Shown one piece after another: positions 16,417 to 25,164 of a DNA stretch of 64,000 nucleotides (position 1 is its first letter; each line of letters starts with the position of its first letter). The position numbers were made by a program, and so were the translations under genes. This stretch comes from Pseudobdellovibrionaceae bacterium (GTDB taxonomy: Bacteria; Bdellovibrionota; Bdellovibrionia; Bdellovibrionales; Bdellovibrionaceae). The stretch covers positions 33,948 through 97,947 of the forward strand of contig JAOASS010000021.1 in assembly GCA_030158485.1 (NCBI GenBank), written 5' to 3'. The notes under the pieces were generated by a model. It saw only the letters and a program-made list of their open reading frames with translations, had not been told where the DNA came from and did not search any database.

Positions 16417-18576
16417 ATGTCGGTTAATGAAAGTTTAAAAATTATTCCTTTGCAAGTTGAAGGTGTCGGGTTGGTTGCTCAGATTGTTTTTGACATGAAA
16501 GATTCTTCTGCAAATAAATTAAGCACTCCCATCATGCTCAGGCTTCGAGAGCTTTTACAAGAAGTCGATCGAAATACAAATTATAAAGCTGTGATTATCA
16601 ATTCGAAAAAACCCAAAATTTTTATCGCGGGTGCGGATATTGATGAAATCAGAAGCATGACAAGCCCAGACCAATTCCGCGAAGCTGTGGGCCAGGGGCA
16701 AAGTATTTTTAATATGATCGAAGATTTAAAAATTCCTGTTTTTGCTTCCATTCATGGTGCTTGTGCCGGAGGTGGTTGTGAGCTTATTTTAGCTTGTGAT
16801 TACCGAATTGCATCGGATGACTCGGCGACTCGTATTGGTTTGCCTGAAACTCAGTTGGGAATTTTGCCTGGCTTTGGCGGTTGTGTCAGACTTCCACGTT
16901 TGGTCGGTTTACAAGCCGCTTTGGATATTATTTTAGCTGGTAAACTCGTGAACGCAAAAAAAGCCCAGAAAATGGGTCTTATTGACCGTATGGTTCATGT
17001 GAATCTTTTGTCCGATCAAACAATTAAATTTGTGCAAGATGTTTTTAAAGAAGGACCACACAAGCGTCGCCAAACTTTCAAACCCAAAGGTTTTGTGAAT
17101 GTGCTTTTAGAGGGGCCTTTGAAAACAGTGGTTTTTTCTCAAGCTCGGAAGCAAACTTTAAAAGCAACCAGTGGACACTATCCTTCGCCGCTTAAAGCCC
17201 TTCAAGTGATTCAGAAAACTTTTAAATCATCGAACCGTGAACGCTCTTTAGAAATTGAAAAAAATGCTTTTTGTGAAGTTGCGGTTACTGATATTTCAAA
17301 AAATTTGATTCATGTTTATGACTTAACAGAAATGGTCAAAAAACAAAATGGTGTTCCCGGAGTTCAAGTGACTGCAAAGGAAATTAAAGCGCTTGGAATT
17401 TTAGGTGCGGGTACCATGGGTGGAGGGGTTGCTTATGTTGCCGCAGACAAAGGAATTCGCGTTCGTATTAAAGATTTAAATCCAGAAGCATTAGGTAAAG
17501 CTTTTAAACATGCTCATGATCTGTGGTTTAAATTAATGAAAAAAAGAGTTCTGGATAAATTTCAATTCTCACAAAAAATCAATTTAATTTCAGGTGGAAC
17601 TGATTATGCTGATTTTAAAAATCTAGATATTGTGATCGAAGCGATTGTAGAAGACATGGGAATCAAACAAAAAGTCATCGCAGAAACAGCGGCTCATATG
17701 CGGCCTGATGCTATTATCGCAACAAATACATCTTCATTGTCAGTGACCGAGATGTCGAAAGGACATCCACGACCAGAATATTTTGCGGGCATGCATTTTT
17801 TTAACCCCGTTCATAAAATGCCACTAGTAGAAGTTATCAGAGGCGAAAAAACATCTGATGAAACAATTTCGACTATTTATGAATTATCAAAAAAAATGGG
17901 AAAAATGCCTGTCGTCGTTAAAGACGGACCAGGCTTTTTAGTCAATCGGCTGTTACTTCCTTATATGGCAGAAGCCGCTTTCCTTCTTCAGGAGGGAATG
18001 AGTATCGAAGTCGTGGATCAAGCTTATGTTAAAGAGTTTGGTATGCCGATGGGACCTTTTGCATTAATGGATGAAGTGGGACTTGATGTCTGTATTAAAG
18101 TTTTAAAAATTTTTAAAAAAGCTTTTGGCGATCGAGTCGAGTTAGCTCCCTGCATGGAGGCTCTTGAAAAATCAGGCCGTTTAGGAAAGAAAAACAAAAA
18201 AGGTTTTTATCATTATGACGAAAAAGATTACCGTGGTGAAGTTGATCAAAGTATTTATCAAGCTTTGAATTTAACAACTCCTACCAACTTGATTTCGAAT
18301 CAAGAATGTATCGAGCGCGGTGTTTTTGCGATGATAAATGAATGTGCCAGAGCTTTGAAAGACGATCAAATTGTGGCGACTCCAAATGAAGTAGATTTGG
18401 CTATGATTATGGGCACTGGCTTTCCACCCTTTAGAGGCGGTCTGACAAAGTATGCAGATAAAGTCACGATCTCTTATGTTGTTCAGCAGCTTGAAAAGTA
18501 TTCATCACAAAAAAATGCAAGCAAACGATTAGCTCCGGCACCGGCTTTAAAAAACTTAAAGGCCTTTTACATTTAA
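16417..18576 (+). CDS. fadJ: Fatty-acid oxidation complex alpha subunit (enoyl-CoA hydratase / 3-hydroxyacyl-CoA dehydrogenase)
   Basis: 719 aa multifunctional enzyme. Residues 1-200 are crotonase-like with the oxyanion segment IFIAGADIDEI, CAGGGCELILACDYRIA and the acid Glu in GLPETQLGILPGFGG. After a linker, residues 325-510 form the NAD-binding domain (GILGAGTMGGGVAYVAA) with the catalytic FFNPVHKMPLVEVI, followed by tandem C-terminal 3HCDH domains. It converts enoyl-CoA to 3-ketoacyl-CoA for the thiolase encoded two bases upstream; the two subunits form a complex in the cytoplasm. Confidence 0.95.
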   Translation: MSVNESLKIIPLQVEGVGLVAQIVFDMKDSSANKLSTPIMLRLRELLQEVDRNTNYKAVIINSKKPKIFIAGADIDEIRSMTSPDQFREAVGQGQSIFNMIEDLKIPVFASIHGACAGGGCELILACDYRIASDDSATRIGLPETQLGILPGFGGCVRLPRLVGLQAALDIILAGKLVNAKKAQKMGLIDRMVHVNLLSDQTIKFVQDVFKEGPHKRRQTFKPKGFVNVLLEGPLKTVVFSQARKQTLKATSGHYPSPLKALQVIQKTFKSSNRERSLEIEKNAFCEVAVTDISKNLIHVYDLTEMVKKQNGVPGVQVTAKEIKALGILGAGTMGGGVAYVAADKGIRVRIKDLNPEALGKAFKHAHDLWFKLMKKRVLDKFQFSQKINLISGGTDYADFKNLDIVIEAIVEDMGIKQKVIAETAAHMRPDAIIATNTSSLSVTEMSKGHPRPEYFAGMHFFNPVHKMPLVEVIRGEKTSDETISTIYELSKKMGKMPVVVKDGPGFLVNRLLLPYMAEAAFLLQEGMSIEVVDQAYVKEFGMPMGPFALMDEVGLDVCIKVLKIFKKAFGDRVELAPCMEALEKSGRLGKKNKKGFYHYDEKDYRGEVDQSIYQALNLTTPTNLISNQECIERGVFAMINECARALKDDQIVATPNEVDLAMIMGTGFPPFRGGLTKYADKVTISYVVQQLEKYSSQKNASKRLAPAPALKNLKAFYI

Positions 18577-18592
18577 GGGGGATTTCAAAGCC

Positions 18593-19621
18593 GTGTTATT
18601 TTTAAAAATTTTAGGGCTTCAATTTTTGGCTTTAAGCTTAAACAGCGCTCAAAGCGCAAAAACATTTCAGATCTTTTATTTTGACGTTTTATCTGATCAA
18701 AAATGCGTTGCGACTCTTTTAGAAATTCCTTCAAAAAAGACCATGGAAGTCTTTTCAGCATCAGCTTGTCCCGATAATCTTATTTGGGATACTTCTGAAA
18801 GAATAATCTACTACACCCAAAGTGGTCGACTTTATTCCCGGCCGGCTTCAGATTCGCTTTCTGGCTTGGCTGAAAGTAAAAACGAGAAATCAAAAGATCT
18901 GGGTCCGTTGCCGGAAGAAAATGTGACTTTATTCTTGGAAAAAGAGACGAACACTTTGTTGATTGCTTACCTTGTTCCACTGAAAGAAAAGCAAGTCAGA
19001 CAATTTGGTCTAAAAGAAAATCGTAAAGAAGTTTACACTTTCGAAAATAAAAAATACGACGCTTCACAAACTCCAACATGGGGTTTGCCGTACATGGCCA
19101 TTTTAGCGAAGCTTGAAAAAGGTAAATGGAAACGACTTCAAATCGAGCCAACAAAAAGTGCAGCCGGAGACACTCCTGGCGTGAGTGTTTTAAAGAAAGT
19201 TTCATCAAAAGGGTTTGTATTAAAAGAAGTCATGAATGAAATGTCGTGTTTTTCAGGATTGTTAGTCTGTGATTTGCAAGATAAGAAAATATTAAAACTT
19301 CTGAAGCTAGCAGAAACTGATAATCACGGTAGGGTCCAAACAAAAAGTGGGAATCAGTTTGTTTTTGCAGCAGTTTTTGGTCATAGCCCCCACGCAGTAC
19401 CGCCTGTTTATTTTTGCAAAGAAGATTGTGAAACTGCAATTGAACTTAAAAGTATCGAAGATCGACAGTTAGCTTTCGGCGTTCAAGACGATTATGTTTT
19501 AGTCACCTCAGAATATAGCAATCAAAATTTACGTGTTTTTGATGGAAATTCAGGTCAATTAATTTACGAAAGTCCTCGTGCTAATTCAGCAGTTTGGTTC
19601 AAAGAAAAACTTGAGAACTAA
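18593..19621 (+). CDS. Secreted hypothetical protein
   Basis: 342 aa from a GTG at 18593, with GGGGG about ten bases upstream. The N-terminus (KILGLQFLALSLNSAQSAKTF) is a Sec signal peptide with a plausible cleavage after SAQSA. The mature protein is beta-rich with repeated strands ending in short aromatic turns (DNLIWDTSERIIYYTQSGRLY; NLRVFDGNSGQLIYES), reminiscent of a beta-propeller such as WD40/PQQ-like repeats, but no family is recognised. Three Cys pairs suggest disulfides in the periplasm. It follows fadJ by 16 bases and may be read through from the fad operon. Confidence 0.6.
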   Translation: MLFLKILGLQFLALSLNSAQSAKTFQIFYFDVLSDQKCVATLLEIPSKKTMEVFSASACPDNLIWDTSERIIYYTQSGRLYSRPASDSLSGLAESKNEKSKDLGPLPEENVTLFLEKETNTLLIAYLVPLKEKQVRQFGLKENRKEVYTFENKKYDASQTPTWGLPYMAILAKLEKGKWKRLQIEPTKSAAGDTPGVSVLKKVSSKGFVLKEVMNEMSCFSGLLVCDLQDKKILKLLKLAETDNHGRVQTKSGNQFVFAAVFGHSPHAVPPVYFCKEDCETAIELKSIEDRQLAFGVQDDYVLVTSEYSNQNLRVFDGNSGQLIYESPRANSAVWFKEKLEN

Positions 19622-19627
19622 TATCAG

Positions 19628-20077
19628 TTATTCAATTTTTTTAAAATATTCGCGGCAAAAAGCCGTGTCCGTTCGACGACGGTTATAAAAAGTGATTTTA
19701 TCGAATTTTTGAGCATGGCATTTATATGTAATCGGATAAAGTAAAGTCGTCGGCCGCTTTTCGCGAATCGGTTTAATTTCAAGTTCGCAAGTTTCATCAA
19801 AACTGTGCCAAGCTCTAGAACAAGTGACTGTATCAAGACCATAGCAGATAGCTTGTGGTGATTTTTTCCCACAAGGCTGTGTGACAGATTCATCTTCAAA
19901 CTGTGGCATGATGTGGGCTAGGGTCACATAGATCAAAGCGACGGCCATTAAACCGCTACCCAGGCCCAAATCTAAGAAATGAGTCGATTGATACTTTTTG
20001 GCGATCGGATTTATCACCATTAAGTAGAGCCCTAAAAGAAAAACCGTTAAAAAAAAGAGTCCCCAAAATATCATCAT
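19628..20077 (-). CDS. Small membrane protein with cysteine-rich C-terminal domain
   Basis: 149 aa, not recognised. Two membrane helices (about 2-24 and 36-58) are followed by a soluble tail with several Cys residues (PCGKKSPQAICYG, VTCSRAW, CELEI, YKCHAQ, FCREY) that probably faces the periplasm and forms disulfides. The stop lies six bases from the convergent secreted gene at 19621. A second ATG three bases downstream (MIFWG) could be the start. Confidence 0.6.
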   Translation of the reverse strand: MMIFWGLFFLTVFLLGLYLMVINPIAKKYQSTHFLDLGLGSGLMAVALIYVTLAHIMPQFEDESVTQPCGKKSPQAICYGLDTVTCSRAWHSFDETCELEIKPIREKRPTTLLYPITYKCHAQKFDKITFYNRRRTDTAFCREYFKKIE

Positions 20078-20187
20078 TTATAAAAAAGATTCTCATAGCT
20101 TAAACGTTCAGACAAGGGCCTTCGAAAGCACTGCGCCGGATCCGATCATAAATGACGACTGTTAGCCGTTTTTGTCACGAGTTCTCA

Positions 20188-20271
20188 TGTGTCTCGTCTT
20201 GAAACTGAATGTGTCTCAAATGAGTGCTTAAAACCCATCATCTTGAGACACTGGTTTGGCACTTTCCTTGT
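20188..20271 (+). promoter_or_regulatory. Sigma-54-like promoter with repeated upstream boxes
   Basis: TGGCACTTTCCTTGT at 20257-20271 matches the -24/-12 consensus TGGCAC-N5-TTGC except for T instead of C in the -12 element, with correct spacing. Upstream lie GTGTCTC boxes at 20189-20195 and 20211-20217 and an inverted copy TGAGACAC at 20244-20251; the second and third form GTGTCTCAA...TTGAGACAC, as expected of enhancer-binding-protein sites. The gene starts at 20296. No good -35/-10 pair is seen. Confidence 0.5.
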
Positions 20272-20295
20272 AATACTCTTATATGAGAGGTGAAT

Positions 20296-20901
20296 ATGAA
20301 ACTACAATTAGTCTTAATAACAGTGATAGCTTTGATGACCGGTGCTTGCGGTAAGCAAAATAGCAAAAACTCAGGCTCGACTCGGATCAACCGGTATCAA
20401 GCCAATCAAATTGTATCGGGAACAACATCTTGCCAAGCGTCTTCTTGGGGCCGAATCTATGACGAAACCACAAACGAAACGATTTTTCGTCAACGAGTAG
20501 CAGATTTTTCATTAAGAAATTTAGACGAAATTGGAAATATCAGTCCGCTTTATAACAGTAACACAGGGATTGAATTTCAAATGACGCTGACTTTTCAAAA
20601 CGGGCAACTGATTCCATCGACTTCACAAGCCAGCTTTAAAATATCGGATAGCATTACGATTCAAGAAAATGGTGGCTACATCCAATTTAGAATGGGTGGT
20701 ATGGGTGGACAAGCTCAAGGTGGCGGACAATTCAGTGCTCAGATTGGTGACACAAAAGGGTATGTTCGCCTGGACGGAACAAAGACAGTTTACCAAGGTC
20801 AACAAATTCTTTTCGGTCAAGCTTACTTTAATAACTACAATCAAGGTGAGCAATTGCTAGGCTCTTTCGTTATCGACTCTTGTGCAGCAGTTGGAATCTG
20901 A
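20296..20901 (+). CDS. Lipoprotein of unknown function
   Basis: 201 aa from the ATG at 20296 (AGAGG five bases upstream); a GTG six bases earlier is in frame but less well placed. The signal MKLQLVLITVIALMTGAC ends in a lipobox (LMTGAC, Cys18), so the mature protein is lipid-anchored. The rest is beta-rich, with a Gly/Met/Gln-rich turn (MGGMGGQAQGGGQF, about 137-150) and two Cys likely in a disulfide. Not recognised. The upstream region suggests sigma-54 control. Confidence 0.75.
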   Translation: MKLQLVLITVIALMTGACGKQNSKNSGSTRINRYQANQIVSGTTSCQASSWGRIYDETTNETIFRQRVADFSLRNLDEIGNISPLYNSNTGIEFQMTLTFQNGQLIPSTSQASFKISDSITIQENGGYIQFRMGGMGGQAQGGGQFSAQIGDTKGYVRLDGTKTVYQGQQILFGQAYFNNYNQGEQLLGSFVIDSCAAVGI

Positions 20902-20937
20902 ATAGAACAAAGACAACGCGCCACGACTTGAAGCAAT

Positions 20938-20975
20938 AAATCCATGGGTTTTCAATGCCAATTGACCATGGATTT
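20938..20975 (+). repeat. 10-bp perfect inverted repeat enclosing candidate start codons
   Basis: AAATCCATGG (20938-20947) and CCATGGATTT (20966-20975) pair perfectly around an 18-base loop and are followed by further T residues. It lies 36 bases after the lipoprotein stop, so it can act as its terminator, yet both candidate ATGs of the next gene (20944 and 20968) fall inside the two arms. Confidence 0.6.
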
Positions 20976-22074
20976 TTCATTTGACCCTGATATTCTTCAA
21001 TCAGTAGCAGGTGGTCGTTCGGCGCTTGAAATGCGCCGACTTCACATTCTGAATCTAGAGGCTGCAAATTCCTTTTTGCTGAGCTACGGCTTTGACATCA
21101 CTCAAGACTCAGATATTCGAAAACTTTGGCATCATCACCGAAGAGCCCTTGTTCTGATGACAGAAAAAATTGGATTTAAAGAAAGTGAAATACCAGCAGA
21201 AGTCAGAGATCCCAAAGTTTTAGAAGATGTCAGGCTTCTTCTTCTTTACGCTAGTCGAGATTTTTCTGATCCTTTACAGAAGTGGGCTTGTGCTATCTTG
21301 CGATGCATGCACGTTTTTGTTCATGCAGAAAGTGATCTTTTTGGTTTCTTTTCAGAAGAAATTCAAAAACAAATTTTATCGCCTTTCGAAAAAACAATTT
21401 CTCATGCGGGCCAAGGAATTGCGCTTAAAGGACAAGTCCGGACAGATGATGTCATTGAACTTTCTGATTTTAAAATCAAACCCTTTAAAACATCTTCTAG
21501 CACTGTGATTAAATTATTAGCACGTCATGATGCTTTAGCTATGCGGATTTATGATAAAATTGGTGTTCGATTTGTGACAAAATCTCTTTTTGATAGTTTT
21601 AAAGTGATTCGGTTTTTAGTCCGCGAAAATTTAATTAGTTTTCCTCATATCATGCCGGATCAGTCGTCAAACAATCTTTATCCAGTGGAATTGTTTTTAA
21701 AAATTTGTGAGGAACTCGATCATAACAATTTAAAAATAGATCTCAAAAATGATCTTGAAACTGAAAATTACTTTAAATCAAAGTTGGTTCAATCCGGTGC
21801 CGAACAGCTTTTTAGAAAATTAAATCATCAATCAGCGATTGATTTTAAATTTATTAAATTCATTTCCAGAAAGTTGATTCGGATTCAACCTCAAGGCGCA
21901 AAAGAAGAATTTAGTTTTTTTTATCCTTTCGAAGTTCAAGTGATGGATCAAAAGTCTTTTGATCAGGCGATGAGTGGCCCCACCGAACACGATGCTTATA
22001 AAGAACGCCAAAGAATCGCCGCACGAAACCGCCTTTTTCCAGTAGACGAAGCAAATCAGGAAAGACCCAGTTGA
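20944..22074 (+). CDS. Distant RelA/SpoT-like (TIGR04552-type) protein
   Basis: 376 aa from 20944, or 368 aa from the ATG at 20968. I believe it belongs to the TIGR04552/TIGR04562-type families of delta-proteobacteria and Bdellovibrio (from memory). Two stretches resemble the RelA/SpoT nucleotidyltransferase fold: DALAMRIYDKIGVRFVTKS followed by DSFKVIRFLV (about 196-225; compare 'v.Di.GiRii....Dcy.v...l') and, near 330-358, FEVQVMDQKSFDQAMSGP...HDAYKE (compare 'vEiQiRT..m...AE.g.A.H..YK'). The synthetase ATP-binding residues are not obvious. The N-terminal 180 residues are helical and unknown. Its stop overlaps the start of plsC by four bases, indicating co-translation. Confidence 0.5.
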   Translation: MGFQCQLTMDFSFDPDILQSVAGGRSALEMRRLHILNLEAANSFLLSYGFDITQDSDIRKLWHHHRRALVLMTEKIGFKESEIPAEVRDPKVLEDVRLLLLYASRDFSDPLQKWACAILRCMHVFVHAESDLFGFFSEEIQKQILSPFEKTISHAGQGIALKGQVRTDDVIELSDFKIKPFKTSSSTVIKLLARHDALAMRIYDKIGVRFVTKSLFDSFKVIRFLVRENLISFPHIMPDQSSNNLYPVELFLKICEELDHNNLKIDLKNDLETENYFKSKLVQSGAEQLFRKLNHQSAIDFKFIKFISRKLIRIQPQGAKEEFSFFYPFEVQVMDQKSFDQAMSGPTEHDAYKERQRIAARNRLFPVDEANQERPS

Positions 22075-22814
22075 AGTTTATTTTCATCATGAGGTCTTTG
22101 TTGGCCAGTTATATTTTCATTATTGTCACAATTTTAATTTCAATTTCCACGCTCTTTTTTAGTTTTCTGACCAGCTCAGGTCGTATTGCTAGACTTCACA
22201 TGAAGTTTTGGGGCCTTTCGGCTTGCTGGCTTTTTGGTGTTCAAGTAACAGTTCACGGCAAAGAAAATTGGAAAAAAGATTCCGGAGCGATTGTACTTTT
22301 TAACCATACAAGTTTTTTTGATATTTTTGCTATGGCGGGCTTTCTTCCTGATATGCGTTTTGGCGCCAAAGTTGAACTTTTTAAAATTCCCTTATTTGGT
22401 GCTGCCATGAAGCGAGTCGGAATTATTCCGATTGATCGTCAAAGAAAAGAAAAAGTTTTTGAAGTTTATCAGCAAGCGATGAAAAGACTCAGTCAAGGTG
22501 GGAAAATTGCGCTTGCTCCTGAAGGAAAAAGAACTTCGACTCCTGCTCAGTTAGCTCCATTTAAATCCGGACCATTTATTTTTGCACTCCAATCTCGAGC
22601 TGATTTGATTCCAGTTGTGATTGTGGGGGCTTATGAAATTTTACCAAAAGGGCAACTACTGCCGAATATTCAAAAGCTGATTTCTCAACTCCATTTATAT
22701 GTTTTGGATCCTGTTAAAACAGATGATCTTCAGCAAGATAAAAAAGTAGAACTTCAAAATTCCGTGAGACTTAAAATGCAAGCTGTTTTAACGTTGAAGC
22801 AGCCACAAATTTGA
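22071..22814 (+). CDS. plsC: 1-acyl-sn-glycerol-3-phosphate acyltransferase
   Basis: 247 aa. Acylates lysophosphatidate in phospholipid synthesis at the inner membrane. The N-terminal hydrophobic helix (SLLASYIFIIVTILISIST) is followed by the catalytic HxxxxD box FNHTSFFDIFAM (about 77-88), the FGAKVELFKIPLFG motif and the substrate-binding APEGKRTS (EGxRS type). The frame opens with a TTG at 22071 that overlaps the preceding stop and has AGGAAAG upstream; the ATG at 22089 (MRSLLAS) is the alternative. The 3' end overlaps the convergent gene by 27 bases. Confidence 0.9.
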   Translation: MKFIFIMRSLLASYIFIIVTILISISTLFFSFLTSSGRIARLHMKFWGLSACWLFGVQVTVHGKENWKKDSGAIVLFNHTSFFDIFAMAGFLPDMRFGAKVELFKIPLFGAAMKRVGIIPIDRQRKEKVFEVYQQAMKRLSQGGKIALAPEGKRTSTPAQLAPFKSGPFIFALQSRADLIPVVIVGAYEILPKGQLLPNIQKLISQLHLYVLDPVKTDDLQQDKKVELQNSVRLKMQAVLTLKQPQI

Positions 22815-24155
22815 TAAGACGTGGGCTTTTATTTTGGCGATGGTGACCCCAGTATCAATTTTCATTATGACATGAGATTTCGTTGCAGGTTCAATATCAA
22901 GAACTTTTAAGTGAATAAAAGCGCGATTGCGATTTCCCGAGTTTTGTAACATTTGGGCAATTTCACTGTATTTCAAAGAAGGTTCGAATTTTTTTCCTTC
23001 GTCTGTTGACCTAAAAGATCCAACAAACCAAACCCCAGCCGGGTGAATGCAAACAGGCCAGTCATCTTGACCAAAAAAAGTTATTTTGCTCCAAGTCTTG
23101 CCATCTAAAGTTTTGTAGATACCGCCAGCAGATGCCAAGCCTTTTTTTGTTTTAGAATCATAGCTGATGCCGTTCAATTTTCTTTTCAAAAGTTCTTTCG
23201 TCGTGATTGTTTCGGCGTTTAAGTTTTCTTTTAACAGATCCTGTCGCCACCAAATCAAACCGTGCCCTTTGATCTCACTTTGAGTCCAGCGAATAGCTTG
23301 TGGCTTGATCAAGTCAGTCCGAGTTCCTTTTGCAAGAGTTGCATGGTCTCCGGAAATAAGGGCTCGACTTTTTCGACCTCGGAAAGCTCTAAAGGAAGTC
23401 ATCTCCAGTTTTTTATTGGGGAAAACCACGACATGAAGTCCATCACGGTAAAGAACCTTTTCCCATTTTTTTTGATTTTGATCCCATCCATATTCTGCAA
23501 AATCGACTCGGCCTAAAACTTCTGAAATTCGGGCGTAACCTTGATAACGACCAATTTTAAATAGCCCAAAGCCATTTTGAATTTTAATGGCAACAAGCCT
23601 TGAAAGTGCCGGCACTAAAATCTTTTGTTTTGCATTATCATGGGGGGCTTCTTTTAAGCTTAAAGGTGCGATATTCACCCATTGACCTGGGTCACTATCT
23701 AAAATTTCTAAATTTGAAGTCAAAGTAAAACCCAGTTTGAATTTCGAATTTTGAAATCGAGCAAAGGCACCCCTTAAGTCTTCAATTTCGATTATTTCAC
23801 CAGGATGAAGTTGTCCCAATGGAGCAGAGCTCAAATCATTTTGTGAGTAAACTGGATTGATTTTTTTGACTTTGACTTTCCAAGCGACATTGATCTCTCG
23901 TAAAATTTGTTCATTTTCCACTTGGACTGTTTTTTTTCCTACTTGGGCTTCAAAATTAAACTCAGTGAAAGACTGCCGAGCTTGGGATAAGAGTTCTGAT
24001 TTTGAAGCTGAACCTGATGCGAACAAACTGTTGGTTGATTTGTAAAAGGATGTCGCAGGCTCATAGGCCGTTTGGTATAAACTCGCTTCAGCAGAAAAAT
24101 TAATTCCGTTTAGTAGCGCCATAATCAAGAGAAGCATTTTCAAGCTAAAACTCAT
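22788..24155 (-). CDS. Secreted protein with SH3-like domain, unknown function
   Basis: 455 aa. Signal peptide MSFSLKMLLLIMALLNGINFSAEA. Residues 70-170 look like a bacterial SH3 (NVAWKVKVKKINPVYSQND..., LHPGEIIEIEDLRGAFARFQNSKFKLGF), used in other proteins for cell-wall or peptide binding; a second similar stretch follows at 170-220. The C-terminal half has repeated beta segments (GLASAGGIYKTLDGKTWSKI; GVWFVGSFRSTDEGKKF) typical of sialidase/BNR-type propeller blades. Probably periplasmic or exported. Not assigned to a named family. It stands alone on the minus strand. Confidence 0.65.
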   Translation of the reverse strand: MSFSLKMLLLIMALLNGINFSAEASLYQTAYEPATSFYKSTNSLFASGSASKSELLSQARQSFTEFNFEAQVGKKTVQVENEQILREINVAWKVKVKKINPVYSQNDLSSAPLGQLHPGEIIEIEDLRGAFARFQNSKFKLGFTLTSNLEILDSDPGQWVNIAPLSLKEAPHDNAKQKILVPALSRLVAIKIQNGFGLFKIGRYQGYARISEVLGRVDFAEYGWDQNQKKWEKVLYRDGLHVVVFPNKKLEMTSFRAFRGRKSRALISGDHATLAKGTRTDLIKPQAIRWTQSEIKGHGLIWWRQDLLKENLNAETITTKELLKRKLNGISYDSKTKKGLASAGGIYKTLDGKTWSKITFFGQDDWPVCIHPAGVWFVGSFRSTDEGKKFEPSLKYSEIAQMLQNSGNRNRAFIHLKVLDIEPATKSHVIMKIDTGVTIAKIKAHVLSNLWLLQR

Positions 24156-24306
24156 CCTCCCTGTAGAATGCCATGTGGTGTTAAGGACTTACAAGGCACT
24201 TAAGAGTTCGACTAGATCTTTTGACGGCCTTGTACTAACTTTGCTACATGTGAAAGTGTTTTGATTCATATAAAATCCGAATTTCAGCATTAAATGCGAG
24301 GTGTCA

Positions 24307-25164
24307 ATGTCTCTTCAAAAAATAGGTGTAATCGGTGCAGGTCAAATGGGAAATGGAATTGCCCAGGTCGCAGCTAGTCGTGGCCTCAAAGTGATGATGA
24401 TGGATGTTTCTTCTGCGGCTGTTGAAAAGGGACTTAAGACGATTCAAACTTCTTGCGATCGACTGATCAAAAAGCAAACTTTCACCGAAGATCAAAAAAA
24501 GCAACTTTTAGATCAAATTCAAACAACAACTTCAATAGCAGATTTAAAAGATTGCGACATCGTGATTGAAGCTGCGACAGAAAACATTGATCTTAAAATC
24601 AAAATCTTTAAAGAGCTCGACTTGGTTGTAAAAAAAGAAGCTCTTCTTGTGACAAATACTTCGTCGATATCGATTACAAAAATTGCATCGGCAACTAATC
24701 GTCCAGAAAAAGTAGCAGGTATGCACTTCATGAACCCCGTTCCTTTGATGAAATTAGTGGAAGGTATTCGGGGTTTGCAAACTTCAAGTGACACTTTTAC
24801 TCAAGTCAAAAATTTAAGTGAAACAATGGGTAAAGTTTTTGTTGAAAGCACAAAAGATATGCCAGGTTTTATCGTCAATCGAATTTTAATGCCGATGATT
24901 AACGAAGCGTTTTACACTTTGCATGAAGGAATAGCAGAAGCTTCAGCAATCGATGAAGCTATGAAGCTAGGAACCAATCAACCAATGGGACCTCTGACTT
25001 TAGCTGACTTTATCGGACTCGATACTTGTCTCAGTATTATGAATGTCTTGCATGACGGCTTAGGTGATTCTAAATATCGGCCCTGCCCTTTATTGATTAA
25101 ATATGTCGAAGCGGGCTGGTTAGGTAAAAAAACAAATCGCGGAGTCTATACCTATGCAGTTTGA
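24307..25164 (+). CDS. hbd: 3-hydroxybutyryl-CoA dehydrogenase
   Basis: 285 aa from the ATG at 24307, with GAGG five bases upstream; a GTG at 24301 is in frame. NAD(P)-dependent oxidation of (S)-3-hydroxyacyl-CoA, short chains preferred. Rossmann motif GVIGAGQMGNGIAQVAA at the N-terminus; catalytic His and Asn in MHFMNPVPLMKLVE (about 138-151); the C-terminal 3HCDH domain ends NRGVYTYAV. It overlaps the next gene by 11 bases and opens the hbd-crotonase-icmF operon. Confidence 0.93.
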   Translation: MSLQKIGVIGAGQMGNGIAQVAASRGLKVMMMDVSSAAVEKGLKTIQTSCDRLIKKQTFTEDQKKQLLDQIQTTTSIADLKDCDIVIEAATENIDLKIKIFKELDLVVKKEALLVTNTSSISITKIASATNRPEKVAGMHFMNPVPLMKLVEGIRGLQTSSDTFTQVKNLSETMGKVFVESTKDMPGFIVNRILMPMINEAFYTLHEGIAEASAIDEAMKLGTNQPMGPLTLADFIGLDTCLSIMNVLHDGLGDSKYRPCPLLIKYVEAGWLGKKTNRGVYTYAV

